Notes: generated from the letters alone by a model not told the origin. Positions 37,787-46,556 are shown, numbered from the stretch's first letter. The stretch: 64,000 bases of DNA from an uncultured Carboxylicivirga sp. (GCF_963674565.1 NZ_OY771430.1:3348001-3412000), one strand, 5' to 3'. Translations and numbers: made by a program.

Positions 37787-37807
37787 ACTACGTTCTAAAG
37801 CGTAGTT
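37786..37807. promoter_or_regulatory. Palindromic site between response regulator and PiT gene
   Basis: Arms AACTACG and CGTAGTT are perfect around TTCTAAAG; the core ACGTTCTAAAGCGT (37790-37803) matches the kinase-upstream site at 13 of 14 positions. It starts at the last base of the regulator's stop codon and lies 70 bases before the transporter start. No T tract follows, so an operator is more likely than a terminator. Confidence 0.5.
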
Positions 37808-37823
37808 GAATATACTAGTTAAA

Positions 37824-37876
37824 GGGGTTTTACTTGTAGCTGACTTTTATGAATTTTGAGATCATAAAAGTACCCC
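37824..37876 (+). promoter_or_regulatory. Leader hairpin abutting the PiT start codon
   Basis: CTTTTATG (37844-37851) pairs with CATAAAAG (37863-37870), and GGGGT (37824-37828) can pair with ACCCC (37872-37876), the last base immediately before the ATG at 37877. Such a fold would bury the translation start. No riboswitch class is recognised. Confidence 0.35.
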
Positions 37877-38905
37877 ATGCTTATTCCATTTATAATTCCT
37901 TTTTTGGTTGCCATGTTTTTATCCATCAATATGGGAGCCAGTGGCACAGCACCTGCCTTTTCGGCAGCTTATGGATCAAAAATCATCAAAGAAAGTTTAA
38001 TTCCCGGACTATTTGGGCTGGCCGTCTTTGCAGGTGCTATCATTGGTGGTAAAGAAACAGCCAAAACAATTGGGAGTGGTTTATTATCTCCCGAACTAAT
38101 GTCGTTTTCGGTTGTTTCCATCATTCTTTTCTCAGTGGCAATTTCATTGTTGCTTGCCAACATAATGGGAATACCTCAATCAACCAGCCAATCAACCGTA
38201 ACAGCAGTTGTTGCACCCGCTATCTATTTTAACTCATTTGACAGCCATAAACTCTTTTATGAGATTTTGCCAACCTGGTTTATTATGCCGGTGCTATCAT
38301 TTATACTTGCTTACTGCATAGGGAAATATATCTACAAACCGCTTCGCAGGCGAGGTTATACCATTTCATCAAAGCTTAATCAGAGTCCTTATATAAAAGC
38401 TTTGGTGCTGATAATGTCTATGTATGTGGCATTTTCGATAGGAACTAATAACGTTGCCAATGCCGTTGGACCCATCACTACCATGGCCTTTAATGAATTA
38501 AATATTGCCAGCAGCAACTTTGTTCAGGTAATGATCCTCGGCACTTTAATCGTTGCTCCTTGCTTTGGTATTGGCAGCTCAATAATGGGAAATAAAGTAC
38601 TCAGAAATACAGGCAAAGAGATTGTAATGTTTGGCAGAATTGAAGCCGCAATCATTGCTTTTCTATCAGCCTCACTCCTGCTTGTTGCATCACTTATTAA
38701 AGGGATCCCAACATCCCTCGTTCAATTAAATGTGGCAGCCATAATTGGTATTGGAATAGCCAAGTTAGGTCACAAAAACATTTTAAGAAAAACTGAAGTG
38801 AAGCGGTTTTTTATTATGTGGATGATATCACCATGCATTTCATTTCTGTTAAGTTTAAGTCTGATTTTTATTTTCGATTACTACCAAATCCTTAAAATTT
38901 ACTAA
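37877..38905 (+). CDS. PiT-family inorganic anion transporter
   Basis: 342 residues, about ten hydrophobic helices. The PiT family carries the duplicated motif GANDxANA. The second copy is present as GTNNVANAVGPITTMAF, while the first reads NMGASGTAPAFSAAYGS and has lost the ND pair. Other PiT features are IMGIPQSTSQSTVTAVV and GIPTSLVQLNVAAIIGIGIA. Family members import phosphate with Na+ or H+, and some (CysP of Bacillus) import sulfate; the altered motif leaves the substrate open. The paired palindromes suggest control by the NarL-type system upstream. Confidence 0.85.
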   Translation: MLIPFIIPFLVAMFLSINMGASGTAPAFSAAYGSKIIKESLIPGLFGLAVFAGAIIGGKETAKTIGSGLLSPELMSFSVVSIILFSVAISLLLANIMGIPQSTSQSTVTAVVAPAIYFNSFDSHKLFYEILPTWFIMPVLSFILAYCIGKYIYKPLRRRGYTISSKLNQSPYIKALVLIMSMYVAFSIGTNNVANAVGPITTMAFNELNIASSNFVQVMILGTLIVAPCFGIGSSIMGNKVLRNTGKEIVMFGRIEAAIIAFLSASLLLVASLIKGIPTSLVQLNVAAIIGIGIAKLGHKNILRKTEVKRFFIMWMISPCISFLLSLSLIFIFDYYQILKIY

Positions 38906-39099
38906 TTAAAATCCCGACAATATCAGTAGTAATATCCTTTACTTACTAAGATAGATTTTAAATTGATAAACTCACCTTTTATCATATGTATAAAGTTCAA
39001 TATTTATGAAACAAAAAAATTGAATTAATGTATCCTATGCTTTAGGGGAAATAAAGTAAGGGACCAGTTACATTTACATGTGACACATCAAACATTATA

Positions 39100-41022
39100 A
39101 TGGGGAAGAATACTGCACTAATTATTTTGTGCTTCTTATTTACAAAGTTTATATCACTTGGACAATCAAGCAAAACTGACAGTTTGTTGGGATTGTTACA
39201 GAATGAGATGGTTGATACAACACGCATTGACATCTTAAACGAACTGGGGAATGAACTCATCCTTAAGTCTCAAAAGGAATCTCAGGATTATTATATCGAA
39301 GCGCGTCAAAAGTCGATAGATGTTAATGATACCATCAGAATTGTTACAAGTCTGATTGGTCTTTGTGATGTTTATTCAATGAACGGTGAATACAAAAGAG
39401 CGCTTGAATATATTACCGAGGCAATGAATTATGCCTACAATAACTATGACCTATTAGCCACATGTCATAGTCGTTTAGCAATTGAATATTACAACCTGGG
39501 TAAGGATGAAGAATCTATAAAGCACGACAGACTGGCACTTCATTATGATATGCTTCTTAAAGACTCCTTCAAAATAGCTTATGATCTTCATAATATTGGA
39601 ACCTATTTTCTGGGGACAGAGCATAACGATTCGGCAACCTGTTATTATAAAAAATCGAATGAATACATTAAGAATATTGATGATGAATTAACTGCATATA
39701 ATAACAGTCGAATTGGTTTTGCTCACAGTCATGCCAAAGAATATGACACAGCTATTAACTATCATTTATTGGCATTAGAACGTTTCGAAAGAGATAGTTC
39801 GTTATATGAGATGGCAATGGAAGAAACCTATCTGGCCAATCTTCAATCATTAAAAAACAACTATACAAAAACTCGCGAACACATTGATAATGCTAAAAAG
39901 TATAGTTATGATTTAAATAATCATGCCTTGATAAAAACGGTACATCACCTTTACTATGAGTTGTACAACAATCAAAAAAACTATGAAAAGGCTTTAGAAC
40001 ATACATTATTAAAACAAGCTTATGGTGATTCAATTGAAAAGAAAAACCAGGAGAATATAATAGAGAGACTTCGAACGGAACAATCTTATGGAGAACAACA
40101 AAGAACTCTGGAATCAACAGAAAAGAGTAATAAAGAACTGGCCAGTAAACAACAAAAGCTTTTAATCCTCAGTATCTCTACAATTATCTTATTAATTATC
40201 TGCATTGTTGTACTCATTGAAAACAGACTGAAACAAATCAAGAATAAGGAACTACTTGTTCAGGTTAACCAAATAAACGACTATCAGAAAAAACTTCTTT
40301 CTATTATAGGTCACGACTTAAGAGATTCGGTAGGTAACATGAAGAACTTTACGGAATTAATGCACTATAACTTACTCGAAAATAAATCGATTAATCAAAT
40401 GGTGACCAAATTTGTTCCGATGGTAAATTCTACTTATGATTTGCTCAACAATCTTCTGTTTTGGTCGAAAAATAACAGCAACCACTTTACGCCACAATAT
40501 GAATCTGTTAGTAACCTTAAATTAATAACTGAGACCATCAAGCACGTTGATCATTTGGCTAAAGCAAAAGAAATTGAAATTGTAGAAATGGTTGATGAAG
40601 CATTTTTAGAATGCGATAAAAATATGATGCTGACTATTTTACGCAACCTTTTAACTAATGCAATTAAATTTTCATACCCTAATTCAAAAATTCATATCGG
40701 ATCAAATGCTGTTGAGAATATGATATTATTTTCGATTTGCGATCATGGCGTTGGGATGACAAATGAGCAAATTACAAAAGTTCTAAGCGAAGATATTAAT
40801 GAACGTTCAAAAGGAACTGCAGGAGAGCATGGTTCTGGTCTGGGACTTTCGTTGTGCTTCTCATTTGTAAAAAAACACAACGGTCAGATAAGCGCAGTAA
40901 GTTCACCTGGCAAAGGAAGTACTTTCTACCTGCACCTTCCATTAAGCAAACACCAAAAGATTGATTCAAAAAATGTTGAAAGACCAGTTGCCTGCTGGAT
41001 TAAAAAACACATATTAAAATAA
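39100..41022 (+). CDS. TPR-containing sensor histidine kinase
   Basis: 640 residues. Signal peptide, then a periplasmic tetratricopeptide region (about 40-320) seen as helical repeats such as LATCHSRLAIEYYNLGKDEESIKHDRLAL and AYDLHNIGTYFLGTEHNDSATCYYKKS. A transmembrane helix lies at about 350-373 (LLILSISTIILLIICIVVLI), followed by a coiled linker and a HisKA domain with His405 in IIGHDLRDSVGNMKNF. A HATPase_c domain (LLTNAIKFSYPNSKI, DHGVGM, GSGLGLSLCFSF) completes it. No response regulator is adjacent, so it is an orphan kinase whose partner lies elsewhere. Confidence 0.92.
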   Translation: MGKNTALIILCFLFTKFISLGQSSKTDSLLGLLQNEMVDTTRIDILNELGNELILKSQKESQDYYIEARQKSIDVNDTIRIVTSLIGLCDVYSMNGEYKRALEYITEAMNYAYNNYDLLATCHSRLAIEYYNLGKDEESIKHDRLALHYDMLLKDSFKIAYDLHNIGTYFLGTEHNDSATCYYKKSNEYIKNIDDELTAYNNSRIGFAHSHAKEYDTAINYHLLALERFERDSSLYEMAMEETYLANLQSLKNNYTKTREHIDNAKKYSYDLNNHALIKTVHHLYYELYNNQKNYEKALEHTLLKQAYGDSIEKKNQENIIERLRTEQSYGEQQRTLESTEKSNKELASKQQKLLILSISTIILLIICIVVLIENRLKQIKNKELLVQVNQINDYQKKLLSIIGHDLRDSVGNMKNFTELMHYNLLENKSINQMVTKFVPMVNSTYDLLNNLLFWSKNNSNHFTPQYESVSNLKLITETIKHVDHLAKAKEIEIVEMVDEAFLECDKNMMLTILRNLLTNAIKFSYPNSKIHIGSNAVENMILFSICDHGVGMTNEQITKVLSEDINERSKGTAGEHGSGLGLSLCFSFVKKHNGQISAVSSPGKGSTFYLHLPLSKHQKIDSKNVERPVACWIKKHILK

Positions 41023-41046
41023 AAAAAGACCACCCGAAGATGGTCT
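41021..41046 (-). terminator. Terminator of the collagen-like lipoprotein gene
   Basis: On the minus strand AGACCA and TGGTCT pair around an 8-base loop (41046-41041 with 41032-41027) and run into at least seven T residues. It lies 23 bases past the lipoprotein stop and touches the converging kinase stop. Confidence 0.8.
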
Positions 41047-41068
41047 CTGACATTGGTATCTTAATCAA

Positions 41069-41635
41069 TTATTTTTCCAGAAGAACAGGTGCAACTGTTG
41101 TCTCTTTCAATGTTATATTCTCTGAATTCAGAATACTTTCGATATTGTTTATGTTAACGTTAGCACTGTTTAAAAAGTCGGATGGCACCACAACTACACG
41201 AAATGTTTGATTAAGTGTATATTCGTCAGGCAATGTTGAAAACACCACGTCTCCACTTAAAAATACAGCCATGTCAACAATTCTGTTATTAGGTATATCG
41301 GCAGTAAAGTCATAATTATATTGCAGAATGGCTCCGCTTTCAAAGTATTCAGTTTGTGGTAATGGTCTCCAATAGTCTAGTCCGTCTGCACTTTTCCAAA
41401 GGATATAGGCTAAAATTACATCTGATTCATAGGGGTCAAACCCGTTATCAAGAAAATTAAAAACCATCTGATAGTCGTTTCCTTCAGTAAAATTACCGGT
41501 AAATTCAAAGGTAGTACCGATAAAATCACTTCCTGATTCCCCTGGCAGTCCCTCCGGCCCTGTTGGTCCCATTGGTCCTTCACAAGCTGTTAATCCCAAT
41601 GTTAGAGCGATGATTATAAAAGTAAGAGTTCTCAT
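41069..41635 (-). CDS. Lipoprotein with short collagen-like segment
   Basis: 188 residues. Lipobox LTAC near residue 18; immediately after the acylated cysteine come collagen-type Gly-X-Y triplets (GPMGPTGPEGLPGESG). The remaining ~150 residues are beta-rich (FIGTTFEFTGNFTEGNDYQMVFNFLD, DVILAYILWKSADGLDYWRPLPQTE). Similar lipoproteins are common but uncharacterised in Bacteroidota. The collagen stub could trimerise the protein or act as a spacer lifting it from the membrane. Monocistronic. Confidence 0.75.
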   Translation of the reverse strand: MRTLTFIIIALTLGLTACEGPMGPTGPEGLPGESGSDFIGTTFEFTGNFTEGNDYQMVFNFLDNGFDPYESDVILAYILWKSADGLDYWRPLPQTEYFESGAILQYNYDFTADIPNNRIVDMAVFLSGDVVFSTLPDEYTLNQTFRVVVVPSDFLNSANVNINNIESILNSENITLKETTVAPVLLEK

Positions 41636-41742
41636 AGCAAATAAGTTTTAGATTAAAATTGTATTTATGACAAAGATTCAATTATCGTGCCGAAAAAGGA
41701 GTTGCTAATAGACATTAGAAGTAAACCTCAGATTAACAGACT

Positions 41743-42288
41743 CTAGAATAAAAACAAACCAACAACACCCGAAAGCACCAATAATAAAATAGGATGGATT
41801 TTCTTCACCCAAATGATTATACTCAAGCACACCAAAGAAAGAACTACTGCCATCCAATTAACGTCCGCAAGCATACTTCCAAAGTGTGTTTCACGAATGA
41901 CCATTAATCCGGCATATAAAATAAGTGCTACAGTTACCGGTTTTAATCCGGCAAAGATGGCTTCCTTGATTTCGCTCTCTTTTACTTTTCGTAAAAAGCG
42001 GGCCAAAATCAACATCACAATAATGGATGGAGCAGCCAGTGAGGTCGTAGCTACAATACTTCCGGTAATACCTGCTACGCTTCCTCCAATATAAGAAGCT
42101 GTATTCATGGCAATGGCTCCGGGTGTCATCTGAGAAAGAGAAAAGAAGTTAAAAAAGGCTTCCTGTTTCATCCAGTTATTACGTTCCAATTCCTCCAGTA
42201 TCAATGGAATCATGGCTAAGCCTCCTCCGAAATTAAATAAGCCAATTCTAAAAAATGACACTGCAAGCTTGTATAAATCTGATAACAT
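41743..42288 (-). CDS. chrA: Chromate transporter, second half (ChrA-type)
   Basis: 181 residues, five or six hydrophobic helices. The CHR domain signature FNFGGGLAMIPLILEELERNNWM is at residues 18-40, followed by SQMTPGAIAMNTASYIGGSVAG. This is a single-CHR protein, encoded three bases after another single-CHR gene. In short-chain CHR families two homologous halves form one heterodimeric antiporter that exports chromate. The native substrate may be another oxyanion, because no chromate reductase or chrB regulator is adjacent. Confidence 0.88.
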   Translation of the reverse strand: MLSDLYKLAVSFFRIGLFNFGGGLAMIPLILEELERNNWMKQEAFFNFFSLSQMTPGAIAMNTASYIGGSVAGITGSIVATTSLAAPSIIVMLILARFLRKVKESEIKEAIFAGLKPVTVALILYAGLMVIRETHFGSMLADVNWMAVVLSLVCLSIIIWVKKIHPILLLVLSGVVGLFLF

Positions 42289-42291
42289 CTG

Positions 42292-42867
42292 CTATTTCTT
42301 TTTAATTGACTTTTGTTTTTTTCTTAGCGAAGGAATAATCCATTTCCAGACGAAGCCCAAAAATGCCCCGATAAGAATCACATATATTGGATGCAAGCCC
42401 ATTAGCAATGCAATAATTGCCAGAGTGAACATTAAAAAAGGGATATGACTTTTAATACCTGATCGAAACAACTTATAAACAGAATGGAGAATCATAGCTG
42501 CAAGACAGGCTCTGATACCGGTAAATACTTTCACCAGGTATTCGTTCGACATCTGACTGTCCATCACAAAATAGAGTGATGTAACACAAATAAGTGAAGG
42601 AACAATTATCCCCAAAGAGGCCAATATGCCTCCCCAGATACCGTTTCGTTTGCTTCCAATAAAAGTTGCCAGATTAATCGCAATGGTTCCGGGTGTCATC
42701 TGTGAGAGAGACATTATTTCCAATAACTCATCATTGGAAATCCACTGCTTTTTCTCAACCAACTCCTTTTCAAGAATGGGTATCATTGCATACCCACCAC
42801 CAAACATTACGGAACCCAACTTAACGAATGTTACGAATAAATCGAAGTTTGATTTTGCTTTTGCCAT
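42292..42867 (-). CDS. chrA: Chromate transporter, first half (ChrA-type)
   Basis: 191 residues. CHR motif VMFGGGYAMIPILEKELVEKKQWI and SQMTPGTIAINLATFIGSKRNG are strongly parallel to those of the downstream gene, showing an ancestral duplication. The C-terminus is lysine-rich (RKKQKSIKKK), which by the positive-inside rule puts it in the cytoplasm. Transcribed first of the pair. Confidence 0.88.
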   Translation of the reverse strand: MAKAKSNFDLFVTFVKLGSVMFGGGYAMIPILEKELVEKKQWISNDELLEIMSLSQMTPGTIAINLATFIGSKRNGIWGGILASLGIIVPSLICVTSLYFVMDSQMSNEYLVKVFTGIRACLAAMILHSVYKLFRSGIKSHIPFLMFTLAIIALLMGLHPIYVILIGAFLGFVWKWIIPSLRKKQKSIKKK

Positions 42868-42958
42868 AGGGCTGCAAAATTACATATAATTAATAGCCAT
42901 TGAAAAAGTCACTTGACTATATTAATTTAAAGAATTTAGTTTTTATCAGATGAAATAT

Positions 42959-44326
42959 CTAATTAATTAGATCCATTTCTTTTAAATGAATTGCAAATTT
43001 TTCACGAGCCTCTTTCTGAACTGTGAATGTATAATCAGAATAATCATCCTTCTTTCCATAATATTGTTGGAGATAATTCATTCTTACCTCCCGAATAATT
43101 CCCTTTAACTCATCTTTAAATTGTATATAAACACCAAAGGGTACATCATCTTCACAATAAAAGTGAATCAATAATTGTGAGTATTCTTTAAGTTTATTCT
43201 TTAATTCTTGCTGCCAGAGATTATCCTTGTCAATGTTATTAATTAAAACCTTGGTTGGGGTTAGTTTAATATCCGTGTGTTTTAGTTTTGAATTGTCAAG
43301 GAATGGAGGTTGAGGAACCTTGCTAGAAGGAATATAATCCGACATCCCCCATCTTGTATAATATCGATCATCAAATTCTCTTTGAACAGGCAATACTGAG
43401 TAAAACACACGATGTATACCTACTAGTTGAAAAACTCTTTTCAATCTTAAAACATCTTTATAATTGCATCTTTGATCAATATTCAGCCTGTAAATCACAT
43501 CTCTAGTCCAGCTTATGTTTGGATTTATCTTCTCTATTTCCTGGGTTAACTGATCAAAGCTGTATTCTTTCTGATTAAAAAAGATAGTTGGTTCACCTCT
43601 ACTTGATAGTACCATGTATAAAACTTCATCTCCATCCCTTAAATAATATTCTTCCGGATCATAAACTTCCGGCAATTGAAGATGATACTCATTTCTAATA
43701 TTTTTTGATAAAAAAAACTTATTAATACTTTCAATATCGATGATATTGATTTTGGATAAAAAAAAGCCATTTATAGCGATAATAGCAAATGCTAATCCAA
43801 TCATTTTAAATGCCTTGTTCTTGTAAATTCTACGAACAGCTATCCAAGGCTGAAGGAATAATACAACCAGGATAAGAATAAATAAAAACCAGAAAGCCGG
43901 ATAAAAGCTTAATATATAATAATCAGTAGTGCAGACATAGAAAAAATTAGCAATTACCAGAACAATCTTAGCCATCCAATGCATAAAATACCAGGGTAAA
44001 ACACCAGCATCATTCAGGATTACTCGTCTGCGATGATCGTGATTAGTAAAAACCTGCATTGGTTTGTCTATCCAAAAACGAAGAACAACCGATTGAGCCA
44101 AAACACCTGCCAACAGCCCGGCAAAAAGATTATAAAACAATTGTTCTTCCTCATTTAAAACTGGCAAATCATACTCTGAATTTATAGCAAATAAACGCAA
44201 GGTTTCCCTCGACATAAACAGAAAACCATATAATGCAAAGGCATATAAAAAACCTGTAATCAATCCTAACCATAAGTGAAAAGTTGATTCGCAAAGCTTT
44301 TTTGGGGGTTGCCTGGTTTCTAACAA
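42959..44326 (-). CDS. Large uncharacterised membrane protein
   Basis: 455 residues; no recognised family. It starts at TTG: the frame upstream reaches a stop without an ATG, and the next Met is inside a membrane helix. About five hydrophobic helices occupy residues 15-215 (WLGLITGFLYAFALYGFLF, AGLLAGVLAQSVVL, FWFLFILILVVLFLQPWIA, IGLAFAIIAINGFFL). A ~240-residue soluble domain follows (YYLRDGDEVLYMVLSSRGEPTIFFNQKEYSFDQL...) with an ExbD-like flavour, though I cannot confirm that. Last of three unknown membrane-protein genes in tandem (gaps of 31 and 36 bases). Confidence 0.7.
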   Translation of the reverse strand: MLETRQPPKKLCESTFHLWLGLITGFLYAFALYGFLFMSRETLRLFAINSEYDLPVLNEEEQLFYNLFAGLLAGVLAQSVVLRFWIDKPMQVFTNHDHRRRVILNDAGVLPWYFMHWMAKIVLVIANFFYVCTTDYYILSFYPAFWFLFILILVVLFLQPWIAVRRIYKNKAFKMIGLAFAIIAINGFFLSKINIIDIESINKFFLSKNIRNEYHLQLPEVYDPEEYYLRDGDEVLYMVLSSRGEPTIFFNQKEYSFDQLTQEIEKINPNISWTRDVIYRLNIDQRCNYKDVLRLKRVFQLVGIHRVFYSVLPVQREFDDRYYTRWGMSDYIPSSKVPQPPFLDNSKLKHTDIKLTPTKVLINNIDKDNLWQQELKNKLKEYSQLLIHFYCEDDVPFGVYIQFKDELKGIIREVRMNYLQQYYGKKDDYSDYTFTVQKEAREKFAIHLKEMDLIN

Positions 44327-44357
44327 GTTGAAGTATTTTACTGTTATTATTTAACTA

Positions 44358-44807
44358 TTAAAGATTTACTTCTTGTTTGGCGTGTTGCATTGATAGAACA
44401 AATTCCTGGGCTTTACGCATGCGCAAATGAATGTTTCTAACCATACCATCATTTCCTCTAATTTCAAGTACAACACTTCGATCTTGTGCACTTAGCAATT
44501 TCACCTGTTTTAAGGAGATTTTATGCAATAGATCATACCTCGTTCCAAAACCAGCAAAAAGCATATTTGACCTGATCCAAAGTTCATTTTTAGTCAAAAT
44601 AACTTCCAAAACATTCTGAGCTCCCCCCATTTTAGTCATCCAATTTTTTGCTGAATAACCAGAAACTCTTTTTTCCTGGAACAAAACCTTAACTGAATTC
44701 AAATCAGGAAAAATGGTCAATGCTTCACGACCGTTTCTGATAAAAAAGAAAACAATTAAAAATATTAACAGAAACCAGATAACAAGAAAAATATATTGAG
44801 AATCCAT
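44358..44807 (-). CDS. Single-TM protein with PH-like domain
   Basis: 149 residues. N-terminal helix YIFLVIWFLLIFLIVFFFI anchors a beta-rich domain (VKVLFQEKRVSGYSAKNWMTKMGGAQNVLEVILTKNELWIRS), a pattern like bacterial PH-type domains. No named family recognised. Middle gene of a tandem of three membrane-protein genes. Confidence 0.65.
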   Translation of the reverse strand: MDSQYIFLVIWFLLIFLIVFFFIRNGREALTIFPDLNSVKVLFQEKRVSGYSAKNWMTKMGGAQNVLEVILTKNELWIRSNMLFAGFGTRYDLLHKISLKQVKLLSAQDRSVVLEIRGNDGMVRNIHLRMRKAQEFVLSMQHAKQEVNL

Positions 44808-44843
44808 AATTTGCTTTATTTGAGAACCATCAATACCTATTAA

Positions 44844-45134
44844 TTATTTAACAATTATAAAAATAACAAAAGGGAACAGAGTTAAAAACAACAATCCTAT
44901 TGTTCCTATCCATGTTTTAACATCGTTAAGTTGCTTATGTACTGCTGAAAGAATGATCATTATCCACCCGGCCAACAAACTAAGAGTAGCAAAAATATCC
45001 AGAAGGCTTATAACTAAATTGACTCTGACCGGATCATAAAGAAATGTATTGAATTTAATCGTAATAAAGAAAACCAATATATTAAGGATAACTACATGAA
45101 TAAATATTCTGAATACCCACTTTTTATAATTCAT
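44844..45134 (-). CDS. Small three-TM membrane protein
   Basis: 96 residues, almost entirely hydrophobic: IFIHVVILNILVFFITIKF, LVISLLDIFATLSLLAGWIMIIL and WIGTIGLLFLTLFPFVIFIIV. First gene of the tandem with the 149- and 455-residue proteins. No recognised family. Confidence 0.6.
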   Translation of the reverse strand: MNYKKWVFRIFIHVVILNILVFFITIKFNTFLYDPVRVNLVISLLDIFATLSLLAGWIMIILSAVHKQLNDVKTWIGTIGLLFLTLFPFVIFIIVK

Positions 45135-45259
45135 CGATCAGGTTTATCTGGTAATTTTTAATAAACTAAAAATAACAAATAAACCCAACTTAACAATTTA
45201 TATCTTAACACAAATAAGATAAATAGCTGAGATAATCCATTTTCTGTAGGTTTGTTATG

Positions 45260-46315
45260 TTATCTGGTTAGACGATTAACAATTTCTTTATGCTCCGAAA
45301 ATTGCTTTAACAAATCCTCCTTTAGAGCCAATTCAAAATCCTCAAATTCAAAACCGGGTGCAACAGCACAGCTAACCAGAGCAAAACCATAACCATCTTT
45401 TAATTCTGCAGCAAACCATACACCTGGCTCAACAGTATGCTGAAGAATGCCATTTGCATCACTCAACTCAATTGTCCGGTAGTTACCCTGTTGATTAATT
45501 TCATGAATAATAATAGGCATACCCTTATGATAATACCATACTTCCGGAGATTGAATCCGATGGAATGCCGAAAAATCAGAGTCGGCTAGCAAATAATAGA
45601 TAGAGGTAAGTGCTTTTCTGTTATTTCCATCTTCAGATTTTACAACTTCCATTTCTGAACGATACACTTCTTTGTACCACCCTCCTTCCGGGTGACGCTC
45701 CATTTGATATTGATCCACTACTTGACGAACCTCTGCGGCCAGATAGTTTTCGGGTACATTCAAATGATTTTCATCCACAAACTTTTGCAGACCGGCTTGT
45801 GCTTCTGCCAGTTTTTCCTCCCAATGCTTTACAGAGTTCTCACCTATCTTATCGGTTACATATTTCACTCCAACAAACGGGATCTGATGCAACCGACAGA
45901 CTCTTGCAATAGCAAATGATTCCATATCAAACACATCACCTGTACCGTCGGCCTCTGTTAAAAAAGTATCTCCTGTGTTACAGGTACTATCAAATTGCCA
46001 CCTCTGAAAGAAAGGTAACTGATTTATTTCCTCACTAAAATCCTCAAGGTATGGCACCCCAAAAACATGCAATTTCTCCATGTCCCTGTCAACAAACTTA
46101 CTGCATAAATGAATGGTTCCAACCGGAAACTGAACAGATCCGGCTGTACCTATATTCAGCACCACTTCTGGTTTATACCTTTCAATACTTTCCTGAACTG
46201 CCAAAGCAGCGCTCACCTTGCCAACACCTGTTTTACAGTAGTGGAAACGACATCCGGGCATCGATAAATCAACTTTTTCTTCAGCTACAGCATAAACAAC
46301 CAGTACATTCAACAT
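45260..46315 (-). CDS. Nucleosidase-cupin (DUF985) fusion protein
   Basis: 351 residues from ATG 46315; a TTG 12 codons upstream is in frame but lies before the family's usual start. Residues ~1-190 match the MTA/SAH nucleosidase-nucleoside phosphorylase fold: VVYAVAEEK (position of the catalytic Glu), VLNIGTAGSV, FDMESFAIARVC (the ME motif binding ribose) and VKYVTDKIGE (Ser/Asp site). Residues ~200-351 are a DUF985/cupin_5 domain: RHPEGGWYKEVYRSE, SAFHRIQSPEVWYYHKGMP, PGVWFAAELKDGYGFALVSCAVAPGFEFEDFELA. The nucleosidase is short for the family. The fusion suggests that the cupin acts on a product such as an S-ribosyl or ribose compound; this is inference. Confidence 0.85.
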   Translation of the reverse strand: MLNVLVVYAVAEEKVDLSMPGCRFHYCKTGVGKVSAALAVQESIERYKPEVVLNIGTAGSVQFPVGTIHLCSKFVDRDMEKLHVFGVPYLEDFSEEINQLPFFQRWQFDSTCNTGDTFLTEADGTGDVFDMESFAIARVCRLHQIPFVGVKYVTDKIGENSVKHWEEKLAEAQAGLQKFVDENHLNVPENYLAAEVRQVVDQYQMERHPEGGWYKEVYRSEMEVVKSEDGNNRKALTSIYYLLADSDFSAFHRIQSPEVWYYHKGMPIIIHEINQQGNYRTIELSDANGILQHTVEPGVWFAAELKDGYGFALVSCAVAPGFEFEDFELALKEDLLKQFSEHKEIVNRLTR

Positions 46316-46474
46316 GGTAATTTGTTTTAAGGATGGAAAATTCAAAGGCAAAAGTAAAAAATGAATAGCTAAAACACCGGATTCGTCGTATTATTATCTT
46401 TTACCAGTGAAATTGACTCTCATAAATATTCAAGTGCTAACCACCTCTTTTAATGAGCATTTTATCACCAAAAA

Positions 46475-46505
46475 TTGGAAGTGTCGTATAAATGTCGTGT
46501 TTTTG
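46475..46505 (+). promoter_or_regulatory. Candidate promoter with direct repeats, XRE gene
   Basis: TTG (46475-46477) and TGTTTTTG (46498-46505, one mismatch to TAnnTTTG) are 20 bases apart. Between and overlapping them are two TGTCGT copies (46482-46487 and 46493-46498), 11 bases apart, about one helical turn. That is a plausible operator for the XRE regulator encoded just downstream. Confidence 0.4.
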
Positions 46506-46556
46506 TAGTTGTATTGTTATAGCATTCTGACTGACATTTGAACAAAAAAACTGAAA

